64,000 nt of DNA from Lophium mytilinum (GCA_010093605.1 MU004194.1:1283900-1347899), one strand, 5' to 3'. Shown: positions 45,409 to 56,339, counted from the stretch's first letter. The notes: a model not told the origin generated them from the letters alone. Made by a program: numbers and translations.

Positions 45409-47743
45409 ATGTCCTCCACGGATTACAACTACGATGGGGATGTGAGTATTCTCCGTGACTGTTCTGCGAGTAAAACTGACCGCGCATAGGGGCAATTCTT
45501 CCCCTACTTCGTCATCACCATTACCAGTCTGATCACGATTCCCGTCACATATTCTCTCCTAAAACCTAGCAAAGGTACATTCCACTTAGTGCAGCTAAAG
45601 GTTTCGGTTTCCTGACTTTATCTAGAGCTGGAAAACACTGCGACTCGGATACAGTCGGATTTCACCCCAGAACATGCGGACCTTATTGCTGGACAGAGGA
45701 GGAAGCAGAAGCGGCGGGAACGGAGGTTGAAGAGGGGCATAGTCAGCCTGGGAGGATGGCTAGTGATTGCTTGGATGGTATACTTGATGGTCGTGACTGC
45801 GAGGACAATTCCCAAGATTTATGATCCATATGATGTCTTGGGGGTATCGAGGGCAAGTTTGGCACCGCACCGCACCGCATGGTAGACATGGAGCAATGCT
45901 GACTTTGAATAGTCCGCCAGCGAGAAGCAGATTAAGTCCCACTACCGAAGACTCAGTCTTACTGAGCACCCCGACAAAGCCCGAGAAGACGCTGCCCGGA
46001 ACATCACCAAAGAATCGATTAATGACCACTGGGTGGAGATCACAAAGGCATTCAAATCTCTGACCGACGAGGAAATCCGGAACAACTATCAGCAATATGG
46101 CCATCCCGACGGCAAACAGAGTATCAGCATAGGCATTGCGCTGCCGAAGTGGATTGTCACCGAAGGCCACGGCAAATACGTTTTGCTTGTCTATGCGCTC
46201 CTCCTGGGTGTACTTCTGCCATATTTCGTGGGAAAGTGGTGGTATGGAACACAGCGCGTCACGAGGGACAGAGTGCTTGTTGCGAGTGCTGGACATCTAT
46301 TCCGAGAATACAAGCCGGAGATGGGAGATGGTGCCGTAATTGGGGTCCTCAGCAGCGGAGAAGAGTTCAACGAGATTTTGAAGGGAAACAAAGCCGATCA
46401 TGGTGCCTCGAAAGTGGAACAAAAGATCCTGGCAGAGGGTGATCTGTCGATTTCGAAGGCCGGTTTGGATGAAAAAGACCGCCGAACACTGCAAGACTTG
46501 GAGGGTGCGCGGCGGAAGGTGCTCTCGTTACTGTGGGCATATCTAGGTCGCATTGAGTTGGACGATGAGACTCTTAACGACGGCAAGTATCTGCGTATCT
46601 TCCGTAATAGTGATTATAGGTTAACATGCAGCAGAAAAGTTCGAGGTCGCACCTGTTGCCCTTCAGCTCAATGAAGCTTTCGTAGCGATATCTCTCGCGT
46701 TTGGCATCACCAGCCCTGTCCTGTCAGCTTACCACGCCTCTCAAAATCTCATACAAGCTGTCCCACCCAGCGCCTCGCCACTACTACAACTACCGTATTT
46801 CACGACAACAGTTGCCAAAGCCGTAGAAGGAGAAGCTTCCAGGAGGCACATGTCAATCCAGGACTTCATGAACCTCCCGGCTGACCTAAGGAAGAAGCGC
46901 GTAGTTGGTCCTGGTCTTCTTACTGGAGACCAATACAAGGACGCTATTGCGACAGCTTCGCAGTTGCCGTTCTTGCATGTAGAAAAGACGTTCTTCAAGG
47001 TCGTGGGAGAACGCTTTGTTACTCCCAGCAGTCTAGTCCAGTTCGTCGTCAAGGCTCGCATAATACCTCCAGGAAGCGTCCACGTCCCTCTTGTCAAAGA
47101 CTCAGATCTCGAAGACATTGACGCCCCCGAAGGTGACGTGGCTGCCATTACCGGGCGCAAAGACGACAAATCTGGCGAAAAGCCTATCCAGCCTCCGCTA
47201 GCCCATGCCCCATACCTCGCCCGAAACCGTTCACCGCGCTGGCATGTTTTCCTTGCGGATAGCAAGCAAGGCAAGATCGCAGTGCCGCCGTTCACCTTTT
47301 CAACCTTCGACAAGCCACTCCTCGACGAGAGTGGAAAGCCTACTTTTAATGTTCAAACCCTCAAGATGCAGTTCGGGGCACCGCCACAAGCTGGTCAATA
47401 CACTTTTGTTATGCATCTAGTTTGCGATTCCTACGTCGGAATGGACACTAAGATGGAAGTGACTCTGGTAGTCGAAGAGGCATCGAAGGCTGAAGAGATG
47501 GGAGAGGACGATGAGATAAGCGAGCCAGATGAGGGTAAGTTGTACTTTCGGATCTCTGATAACCCAGAAGCTAATATAAATTTAGACACTGTAGCAGGAC
47601 AGCTGCGAACTCTCAAGTCAGGCAGCCTCCCAGGAGCCACCAAGCCAAAGAAGCGGTATGATTCGAGTGACGGCAGCGATACAGAAGGCGACGTCGATAC
47701 TGAGAGTGAGACTGATACGGATACCGACACGGATGATGAGTAG
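45409..47743 (+). CDS. SEC63: ER translocon subunit Sec63 (J-domain membrane protein)
   Basis: ER membrane protein that recruits Kar2/BiP to the Sec61 channel for post-translational translocation. Exons are 45409-45441, 45490-45574, 45626-45852, 45913-46594, 46635-47534 and 47586-47743, giving 694 residues, typical of fungal Sec63. Order of features: short lumenal N-terminus, helix FVITITSLITIPVTYSLL, basic loop, helix GWLVIAWMVYLMVV, J domain (YDVLGVSRSASEKQIKSHYRRLS with HPD at 134-136), third helix YVLLVYALLLGVLLPYFVG, Sec63/Brl domains, and an acidic tail (DTESETDTDTDTDDE). The third intron begins with GC (GCAAGT...TAG), required to keep VSRSASEK in the J domain. The fourth intron is only about 40 bases and ends in a NAGNAG acceptor (GCAGCAG). 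The fifth is 51 bases and free of stops. LHS1 in this window encodes a functional partner. Confidence 0.95.
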
Positions 47744-48100
47744 GTAGGCACAAGCTGGCAAGGTCTGGAGTTATCATATGCATTTCTAGGCGTTTTATCG
47801 ATGCTCTCAGGTAGCATCGGTGTGTAGCAATGCAGTTTCAATAGTACATTAACATTAAACACCCGTATTCGAACTACATGGAATAATCTAACGTGGCAAA
47901 GAGTCGATAAGAAGATGTGAAGGCTTGCTTTAACTCGCGTTCCGGAGCATTCTATACATCTTCGTCTAGGCCACTCATAGTGCTTTGAGGCAAATTCCAT
48001 ATTAATTAGGAAATTAGCATAGGCAAAATAAAGCGCCACCTACAGCGCCCCGAAACTGCGACTGCCTATCAATACACATCTTCCCATTCTATGGTCTTGG
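47744..48100. other. Convergent intergenic region, SEC63 / sirtuin
   Basis: 357 bases between two stop codons; 3' UTRs only. No gene seen. Confidence 0.45.
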
Positions 48101-49128
48101 TTAGGGTACTCGACCGATCACCTCCTTCAATAATTCCGGAACGATGACCGAGGCATCGCCTTGAAAGAACCAATCACCATCCTGCTCCCTCTGAACGTCG
48201 TCTCCATCCTTTACCTCCATATCCACCACCGCAACCCTCGCATGATTCACTCTCGCGATGTGAATGTAACCCGCTGCGGGATACACGATAGCAGTCGTCC
48301 CAATGACTAACATCAGATCGATCTGCCCCTTGTCAAGCCACTCTCCAATCCGTTCAGTGACAGGCTGTGGCACCGCCTCGCCGAACAAGACAATGCCGGG
48401 GCGGAGGAGGCTGTCAACGCATTTCGGACAATGGGGCAGATCTGCCCGGGGCACTTCGCGCAGTGGGAAGTTGGCGTCTCCAATGTCCTGGTCTTCTGGC
48501 AGCTGGAGCGCGGGGACGATGGGGTCTGTGTAGTTGGTTTCCTGGAATTCGCAGGCCTTGTTCGTGCAGCGGACCTCGAACAGGGAGCCGTGGATGCGCT
48601 CGAGTTGGGAAGGTGAGTGGTTGGCTTGCTCGGAAAGACCTAATAGTGTTGTTAGTGGGATATTGCGAGGTTTGGTTCGGCGTGAGTACCATCAATGTTC
48701 TGCGTGATGGCCAGGAACCCAGGCTTTTGCTTCGCCAGTTTCGCAAGGGCAATGTGTGCCCGGTTCGGCATCGCCGTCAGCGCCTGGTGGCGCCGATAGT
48801 TGTAGAATTGCCAGACTAAGCTGGGATTTTTGAAGAAGCCCTCGGGACTCGCGAGATCGGTCACATCGTGCTCTCTCCAGAAACCGCCAGCGCCGCGGAA
48901 GGTAGGGATGCCAGATGCAGCGGAGAGGCCAGCGCCGAGAAGCGCAAGGATCCGAGTGGAGGACTTCAAGTGTTCCGCGAACGCAGTGTACTCGTCGATG
49001 TTGATGGCGGGATCAAGCTCGATGGAGCTCTTGAGCTTTCGTTTCTGTTGCTTCTTATGTATGTCTTGGAGCTCTTTTTGGAATTTTGAAGACTTCCTCG
49101 ACGCAGCTTGAGCGGACTTATCGGCCAT
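48101..49128 (-). CDS. SIRT5-like (class III) NAD-dependent protein deacylase
   Basis: Sirtuin that removes acyl groups from lysines using NAD+. Exons are 48690-49128 and 48101-48639, giving 325 residues. After a Lys-rich N-terminal extension (about 45 residues) come the NAD motif [20 protein letters not shown] (65-84), the segment [15 protein letters not shown], and the catalytic His163 in [12 protein letters not shown]. Zinc ligands are CTNKAC (Cys171, Cys176) and [23 protein letters not shown] follows. Tyr109 and Arg112 match SIRT5 Tyr102 and Arg105, which read acidic acyl groups, so desuccinylase/demalonylase activity is likely. The intron splits the QNIDG-L junction in phase 1. Location (cytosol or mitochondrion) is uncertain; the N-terminus is basic but not a clear leader. 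It is divergent from the secreted protein gene. Confidence 0.92.
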
Positions 49129-50520
49129 GTTGGATTCTGAATCTGGGGACGACGTTTAGCTGAGTATATGACCTGTATAGAACTGGAGAAATAGACCCTT
49201 CTCTGCTTGTATATTGTTAGTTGACACGCAGTTAATTGAACCGCAGGTCAAGATGACAAACTTGTCTTACCTTCGAGAATCTTGAATATTAGATCTATCG
49301 AGGCCCTTCAAGTAGTCTTTACAAACACTTTCGTTATGGCGCTGTGAAATGAAGAAAATCGGAAGGATGGAATCAAGGTGGAAACACCTCTAGATCGGAA
49401 AGCATCTCTGAGTCATGCGACGACTTTAGGCAGTCTTTACTGGTACGCTAACCTTGCCTTTCGATTTAGGAACTTGGAAACTGCTTTTGAATGCCTGCAT
49501 CTGTATGTTCAGTTCTTTGGTATCGAGTCTCCACGAAATTTGGTTGGGCGAATGATGGGATTGGCCCCTAACTAGATCGAGCGGTCACGTGAATAGTACG
49601 AGGATCTTCGTACTTTAAGCCTCACGTGTTGTTTTCCGAGTCTGTCGACCGTGATTGAAGTCAGTGGGGAGTCGGTGCCTCTATAATTGTGGGACAGAAC
49701 CTTTTCGAACGAATGGCAGCATGTAAAAGCAGTGCCATTCACGCGATTTGATAAACAGTGATCACCACCACGCCTGGCGTCCACCAGCTGGAAGCTGTTG
49801 TTCCCGAGCAACAAGCATGAAGCTTGGCCCCATATACAGCAAGCCTTTTAAGCTCGAATTAAGCTTAACCAAGATGTGATTTTGACGCCTTGGCGTTGCA
49901 GATCCAACGTCGCGACTAGGACAGTTTCAGTGCTGTCGCGAACTCCCCTGGCCCTACACTAGCTGTACGCCAACCACATCAGCCTCTGCAAAGCCTCACA
50001 CGCCCGAAGTCTCGGCATTTCAAATTCTCACCTCTAGAACCCCCGTCTTCGCCTCCTTGGGGCTTTCCATGTGCGTTCGAGGATCAGTTGCAGTAGTTGG
50101 TCCACGTCTTTAGCGCCGCATTGAGGCATACGTACGGCTTCAGGCAAACGCCAAACAGTCGCATCAATCTCCCGTGGATGTGCTTCAAGGGCGCCGGCCA
50201 GGCTTTCGGGATGGCAAGCGGCCGGATCGCATGATGGGGGCTGGTGGTGGGCGGTCGGAGGTCGAGCGAAGTCTTCTTAAGCTGTGATCTGCCGTCTCCG
50301 TTTTTTCCGTCCTACCTCGACTCCACCACGCTCCGCTCCTCACAGTAGACATTCCTTAGGACTCTTAATCTTCACTCCTTCTTTTACATTCTCTTCTGCA
50401 ACTTTGATAGTTGCGTTGCTTCGATAGCACCTTACACTCTTTCGCGTCTGTGACAGCGCTGGTTTTCCCATCCGACCTAATACATTCTTTGTGTGTAATT
50501 CGTAACGTCTCATCGCCATC
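49129..50520. other. Divergent intergenic region, sirtuin / secreted protein
   Basis: 1392 bases between divergent starts. Open frames here are short and unlike any known family. The last 250 bases before 50521 are pyrimidine-rich, as in many fungal promoters. No RNA gene seen. Confidence 0.45.
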
Positions 50521-51356
50521 ATGCTCTTCTCCAAGTCAGCAGCTTTTGTGCTAGCACTAGCGACCGGTTTCGCTTCCCAAGCAGGTATGTGAACGGTCGG
50601 ACATGTCCCTAGTGCTGTGGGTGTCCCTGACTAACTCTTACCTTCAGTTGCATACCCAGCGACTCCAGTCGGCAATATCGTAGCCCGATATCCGCAGAAC
50701 GCTCCCGCCCTACCCGCTCCTGAGGTCTTTCCTCCTCTAAAGCGGGCCGCCAAAAAGAAGGGAAATTCGAAAAACGACGTGATCAAGATCACTCAAGTCG
50801 ACATCACGGAAGTTCAAAAAGGAAACAACGTGGCAATTGTGGAGACGGTTAAAACGGTGTTGATAAAAAACAACAGCAACAACAAGAAGAAGAACAAGAA
50901 GAGGAAGGGTTCGTATAAGAAGAAGAACAGCAAGAACACCACTGTTCTAAAGATTGTGCAACAAATCGAGGTACAACTTTCCGACAATAAAGGCAACAAG
51001 GTCAAGAAGGTCGTCTTTGCGCAGAGCGAAGTCATCGCCAACAAGGGGCAGAAGAAGACGGACACTATCATGAGTAAGTCCATTCGTCCTTCTTCTAATC
51101 ATGCATGCTGACTGTAATAGTTTCCGACGCCTCCATTCTCATTGCAAGCGTCGGAGGTGGGGCACAGGGCACGGGCGCGGCTGCTGCTACCGGGGCTGAT
51201 ACAGCTGCGGCTGCTCAGATAACGGGCACTGGGGTTGGCAATGCTGCCAATGCGACAGAAGCTGTCACTCTCGCAGACGTTGCGCCGACGTGGACTTCAA
51301 TCGATCCCGATCCAATCCAGGCGCTGCTAGCTGCGGCCACCAGCCTTATCGCATAG
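50521..51356 (+). CDS. Small secreted lysine-rich protein with Kex2-type site, function unknown
   Basis: Exons are 50521-50584, 50648-51073 and 51121-51356, giving 241 residues. The signal peptide is FSKSAAFVLALATGFASQAVA. A short Pro/Ala-rich propeptide ends at Lys53-Arg54 (PPLKR-AAKKK), a good Kex2 cleavage site. The mature part has a region with alternating hydrophobic/polar strands (VIKITQVDITEVQKGNNVAIVETVKTVL), then a highly basic Lys/Asn/Ser tract, a second strand-like region (TTVLKIVQQIEVQLSD) and a C-terminal Ala/Gly/Thr-rich segment. There are no cysteines, unlike typical effectors. I do not recognise the family beyond a vague likeness to uncharacterised secreted ascomycete proteins. 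Its phase-1 introns match gene structure in the neighbours, so it is native rather than transferred. Confidence 0.8.
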
Positions 51357-53073
51357 TTAGGCAGACGGTCCACTCGGTATCCTTCACCGTACGAGACTCT
51401 AATCGTCTTCTTGCCATGCAGAACCTGGCGTTCTTGGTTATGTGATAAATGTTGATATGTGTTTGGAAGTGGAGTCGAGGGGGAAGCTGTAGACAAGCAC
51501 GCTTATTTTGCCGGATATCCGATGAAAAATTGTAATTTCAATATCTTGGGTTCTCCATTTTCGGGATGGAATGTGGTTCGAATGACATATTTTGAAATCT
51601 AGAGCCCCATGTCTTTGCAAATAGATCGATATAGCTTTCGTGAAGGGAGAATAAAGATTAACATACTTGATGCCTAAAGCCTTCCTAACGTTATACGAGC
51701 ATCGATAGAGAGAGCGATAGTAGACTGCGACAGGCTTTCGGGGTTGATGACGGCATGTCACGGATAGGTCTTCAGACGACCGCAGGAATCTTGCAAGACG
51801 GCGAAATCCGTGTTGAGCCCGGAAATCCCGCGGGCTAGTCCAAAGAAGAGATGGGAACAGAAATGAGGTGGCGACTTTAGTTCAACGTCAAAAGCCCATA
51901 TGGGAGGACAGAAGAAATACGAAGGGACAAATAGCGTACTTGTACTCTAGCCGTTTACCTTTCATCGGCACAGCTGCTTTCCGTGACACTCACACAGTAT
52001 CAGGACCAGTATGGTGAACCAGCCAAGATCTCTTAGACAGTCTGAAGCCTCTCAGAGATGTTTCCTTTCGATGTTTTGCAACGAGACAAGTTTCGGAGAC
52101 TCGTTTTGACTCCGCCTAATACCTCGAACTTCGGAAACAGGAATGCCGGTGAACGCGCGAAGGATCTTACTACCGTCGTGTCATAGTAGAAGACTATGCT
52201 TGGTGATAGAGATGATAGACATGACTGTACAATGCTTCTGTCTGCAGCCCCAGGCTCACCATCACAAAAAGTGAGAGTCCGGTGGCCAATGCTTTTTAAT
52301 ACAAGAGGTCATTCTTGTACGTCCCATTGCTAGAATTCAATTCAGAAACTTGCAGCACATGTAAAGCCAAGCCGTGCGCTTAAGCCCAGCTAAAATGAAA
52401 ATTATTCGTCCATTCGTTGCTACTGCAGATGTGAATAGGTATGTATTTTTCTGTCAGTGCGCGACTCTCACTTTTTGTGATGGTGAGCCTGAGCCCTAAA
52501 GATGTCGTTTGGAATAGGAGAGAAGGGTCGATTAGTTTGCTGAGGTATTGTCTCACGCTACTGGGACTAGCGTCATCGCTTATGTTCAACCTCCCGCGTC
52601 GCGTTCACGGACCAACAACACCACTCGAGCTCCCATGCGATCTGATGGGAAGCAGAGATGAGAGCTGGCCACCAAGCTCAGCGACCCCTCGTTGGAATCC
52701 AATTTGCTCGACAACTAATCGGCAGCTCACCACTCAGCAACCACAGACCTAGTTGCTGCTCGACCTCACAACTGATCTGCACAGGCTCTGCTAACCAAGA
52801 TAAACAACACTGAAGCAGTTGCTAGCGAACCATCTTGCGCTGTAGGCTACCGGCGTGCGACTAGGAGTCACTTTGTGGTTCCATTCGGCAGAATGATTCG
52901 TCTGACCAAGGGTAGGTTACAGATTCTCCCCCGCTTCCCACTGCGCACGAAGTGCTTGTGTTCTGGTTGCAAGAGAGGACGAGACAAGAAGAAACTATTT
53001 GCTCACTGACGGCTTTGACAGTATCGAACTTCCCCCTCAACTTAACAGATCTTCATTAGGTTTTCAAAATGCC
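51357..53073. other. Intergenic region with an inverted-repeat element
   Basis: 1717 bases without a supported gene. The main item is the 241 bp inverted-repeat element at 52251-52491. The part just before 53074 may be 5' UTR, or an upstream exon of the glycosyltransferase gene (ATG at 52894, donor near 52913). Confidence 0.5.
52251..52491. mobile_element. MITE-like element: 29-base perfect terminal inverted repeats, 5-base target duplication
   Basis: Arms at 52251-52279 (CAGGCTCACCATCACAAAAA and nine more bases) and 52463-52491 are exact reverse complements over all 29 bases. The whole is flanked by the direct repeat AGCCC at 52246-52250 and 52492-52496. The 183-base interior has no coding potential. 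Perfect arms plus a target duplication indicate a recently moved non-autonomous element. I cannot assign the superfamily: TA (Tc1/mariner), TWA (PIF) and 8-base (hAT) duplications do not fit. Confidence 0.75.
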
Positions 53074-54284
53074 ATGCGATTGAGAATCATTCAAAGAACT
53101 AACTGGTTCAAGCATCGCAGCATTGTTCTCGCCATAGCAGCTTTCTTCCTCGTGTTCTCATTCTCCCGTCTCAACCCACTCCACTCTAGTCTTCCAAATG
53201 TCAAGCCGAGCCTTCCAGTCCTCAAACCGAGTCTCCCAGTACCCCCGCATGGCTCCAAGATGAAGGAGAACGTGCGAATCGCTAAAGCGTCGATGCTGTA
53301 CGGGGCTCAGAATGAAATCTTGGAGGGCGCAATGGAGACGCACAGACTTCACAATGTGAACTACGGCTACGAGATGCACGTCCTCAGACAAAGCATTACC
53401 AACGGGTATTGGAACAAGTTCGCCTATTTGTTCACGCTAGTAGCGAAGGAGTTGACGAAGCCCGAAGAGGAGAGGATTGAGTGGATCATGTATGTGAGGG
53501 GCCTCGACCCTAACGGAACGGTCCATCTCTTACAGTCCATTCGAGTTGATTTGCTGACCGGTGACCGAATCTTTGCAGGTACTTCGACGCCAACAACATC
53601 TTTCTCAACCCGCTGATCCCACTCTCCATATTTCTGCCGCCGCCGGATTTCGCCCATGTCAACATGCTCGTCTCCAACCACCCCTACGGCCTCAGCAGCT
53701 CGGTCTTCTTTCTCCGGGTCTGCCCTTGGTCTCTCAAACTGCTGGTCGCAGTAATGGGGTTGCCTATGTTCGACTCTGGCATTGACTCTGTCATAGCCAT
53801 GGACCTAGCCTGGGATCGCGCCTCGCTCGCCAAAGTCCTCGACCGGCCTGAATTTCGCTCAAAAGTTTTGTATCAGCCCGCCAGCTGGTACAATTCCGCC
53901 AAGTCCATCAACGGATCCTCAATCACCATACCCGGCCTGTTGCTTCTACAGTTTCACATCTCCCTCGAAGGCAATCGGTGGTCGAGCATGAAGGATGTTC
54001 TGGACGAGTTGGCAACTGATGCAACGAAGTTTGCTATGAAGCTGGAAGATACGGCATACCCAGCAGCCATCGAGGACTACTGGAATCGTGTCAAGTCGGC
54101 AAGGCTCAGGCTACGAGAGGCGGAGCAGGGCCTGGAGTTTATGGGCGAGGACGTGTCTGCGGAGCTCAAGAAAGCAATTGAGTCTTTCAGGAAAGGCTTT
54201 GCTGTTACGGTTGCAGATGAGGATGAGCTGAATCAGGCGGTCGGTCGCTTGAAGGACGCAATGTGGAGTCACAGCGACAATTGA
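53074..54284 (+). CDS. Golgi type II glycosyltransferase, GT34-like (Mnn10/Gma12 type)
   Basis: Likely galactosyl- or mannosyltransferase of the secretory pathway. Exons are 53074-53489 and 53579-54284, giving 373 residues. A cytosolic tail (RLRIIQRTNWFKHR) is followed by a single membrane anchor (SIVLAIAAFFLVFSFSRL) and a stem with a repeated proline motif (KPSLPVLKPSLPVPP). The catalytic domain has VRIAKASMLYG, YGYEMHVLRQSI, WNKFAYLFTLVAKELTKPEEERIEWIM-YFDANNIF (in the position of the family's W..W.D.D motif, with DAN in place of DxD) and FFLRVCPWSLKLLVAVMG. The intron was placed at GTATGT...TTGCAG so that MYFDANN is restored. The C-terminus adds a helical region. The family's HFAG motif is only weakly matched. 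The start is uncertain: a short upstream ATG at 53069 is out of frame, and an extra 5' exon is possible. Confidence 0.75.
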
Positions 54285-55030
54285 CTGGCCCTAGTGTATG
54301 TCGGCACTACTTGTTGCTTGTTGGAAATGGGCTTGATGGCAGTGGGAGACACTGTCGGCTCTTATGACTGTAATTGTACCATACTCAAGGCGCTGAAAGT
54401 GCGCGCCACGGCGTTTCGGAACTTGTTTTGAGTGTATGTCTCATGTGTTCTTGGCCTCCTCTGTGCGGTGACAAATTGCTGAGTACACGTGTTTGTCGCT
54501 GTTCGAAGTCCTTCAATCCATTTTCAAGAAGCTGCACGAGATGCAGGTAGATCCCTTTGACAGACCTGTAACTCGCCGAGCCATCACAAACGATGTCATG
54601 CGCCAGTACACAGATTGGATATAGAAAAAAAAGCCTCGAGCGACAGAACACAAATCTAATGTGTGCACACTTGCTTGCCACTGTCTGAGGCACCTCGGTT
54701 CGGGATCAAAACTCTGGATAGGTTGTGAAAGTCTCAAGGACGTAACTGAGATAGGTTTTAGACGTGCGATTGTTCTGCATACATCAGCAGACTATTTTAG
54801 TATCGAAGAACTGAATCGGCGTACAATCCAAGACCATGAACCTTGACCAGAGTCATATCCCGTCGGTAAAGAACACCCAAACCGCACCTGAAGGTACCAG
54901 ACGCCCCGGGTCCAACACCAAATGATTCCCTGATTCTGTTGATACCCCAACACCAATTGACACAGCCACCGCTAAAGAACCCAAGAAGCGCCAAACTCCA
55001 AGCCCGAACATATATTTCCGAAATAAGCGC
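54285..55030. other. Convergent intergenic region, glycosyltransferase / MIS12
   Basis: 746 bases between stop codons. No gene, RNA or repeat identified. Confidence 0.45.
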
Positions 55031-56339
55031 CTAATCGCCCGTATCCATCTCTTCCCCCTCCTCCTCGCCCTCGCCCCCCTTCCTACTCATCCCCTTCACC
55101 AGTCCCTCCAACGCCCTTACCTCATCCCCAGCAACCCGCCGCCCCTCAACCGCACCTCCATTCCTCACATCCACGCCTCTCCGCTCCAGAACTCTCCGCG
55201 TCTGGCTCTCCACATACTCCTTCCGCTCTCTCGCCGCCTCGGCCGCCTCCGTCGTCTCCCGGCCCGACGGCAGCGACGCGGTCGCGAGATACGGCTTCAG
55301 CCCCTCCAGCTGCGCCCGAAGCGCCGGCAGCTGCGCGAGGGTGAAGGTCGTGTGTGTCGTTATAGGGCCAGAGGTCGACTCCGGGCCTGACGCGGCTCTA
55401 GAAACAGAGGCATGGGGGAGGGGTTGGATGCCCAAGCTCTGCGCAGCGGGCGTGTGGGTGAGGAAGGCGAAGGCGCCGTCGCCGTTGCTGTTTATGACAG
55501 GTATCTCGTTTTGGCTGGGAGAGGAGTGCTCGGTCTTTGGGGGAGGAGGAGGGGGAGAGAGGAAGCTGCGGAGGCGGGCGAGGGTGGTTTCGTTGCGGGT
55601 TTTCTCAGCGAGGAGAGCGGCGTGGAGTTTCTGTGTTTCTTGCAGCTTGCGGCGGAGCTGTTGGAGGGACTCGGGGGTGGGTGTTGTGGCGTTTGGGGCG
55701 GGAATGGTGAGGTTCTGGGGCTTGTTAGTCTTCGTTCATGACTGGAAGGTTTAACTCCCAACTCTGAAGATGAACTCCAGTCCACCTCTCGAGAGCCAGT
55801 TCAATCCCGAATTCCTCAACCAATCCAGGAGCCACGACATCCCCAGAGCACTCAACGAATCCACTAACCTCATAATGCCCCAACCTCACCCACGGCACCA
55901 AATCCTCTGGCACCGTCAAAACATTCCTGAGCGTATAAATCTCAAACCGGTCAAAGTTCTTGTCAATCGTGTTTTCCAGCAGCGTCTCTAGCTGGTGCAC
56001 GCCCTCGTCAATCTCGAGCTTCGCCTCCGGAAACACCTGCTTGCCCTCGTCATCCGTCTCTGGCACTCGGCCTTCTTCCTTTGCGCGCGACTCGAAGCCC
56101 AGCTGCATTGGGTCCGCTGCGAGCAGGGACGACTCGATCGCGTCGGTCGCGTGGTAGGCGCGCTCGTTGACGGCATTGATGATGTCGTCTATGAGGGTCT
56201 GTGAGGAGGAGCTTCGTCAGTTGTGTCTCGTGGGGCATGTCGGGGAGCTGGGGTGGGGTGAAGGGGTGACGCGTACGAGGGGCGTGAATTTGAAGTGTTC
56301 GGTGAGCAGTAGGTTTTGCACTTGTTTCGGGTTTGCCAT
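55031..56339 (-). CDS. MTW1: Kinetochore protein Mis12/Mtw1 (MIND complex)
   Basis: Subunit of the MIND (Mis12) complex that links centromeric chromatin to the Ndc80 microtubule-binding complex. Exons are 56277-56339, 55869-56198 and 55031-55714, giving 358 residues. The N-terminus (LLTEHFKFTPLTLIDDIINAVNERAYHATDAIE) is the conserved Mis12 block. VHQLETLLENTIDKNFDRFEIYTLRNVLTVP follows, then WVRLGHYE. The second intron (154 bases) uses GTTAGT...ACTAACAAGCCCCAG, joining HYE to NLTIPAPNATTPTPESL; reading through instead gives an ORF that ends early. The C-terminal half has a coiled coil (LQQLRRKLQETQKLHAALLAEKTRN), then a proline-rich linker, another helix and an acidic end. Confidence 0.93.

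Noticed and set aside
50814-51083. 89-codon Leu/Phe-rich minus-strand frame, looking like a membrane protein
   Set aside because: It is the complement of the Lys-codon-rich (AAG) tract of the secreted protein gene.
55725-55868. Reading MIS12 exon 2 through to the stop at 55725
   Set aside because: It would end the protein early with sequence unlike the family. Splicing at GTTAGT (55868) and CCCCAG (55715) gives the expected continuation.
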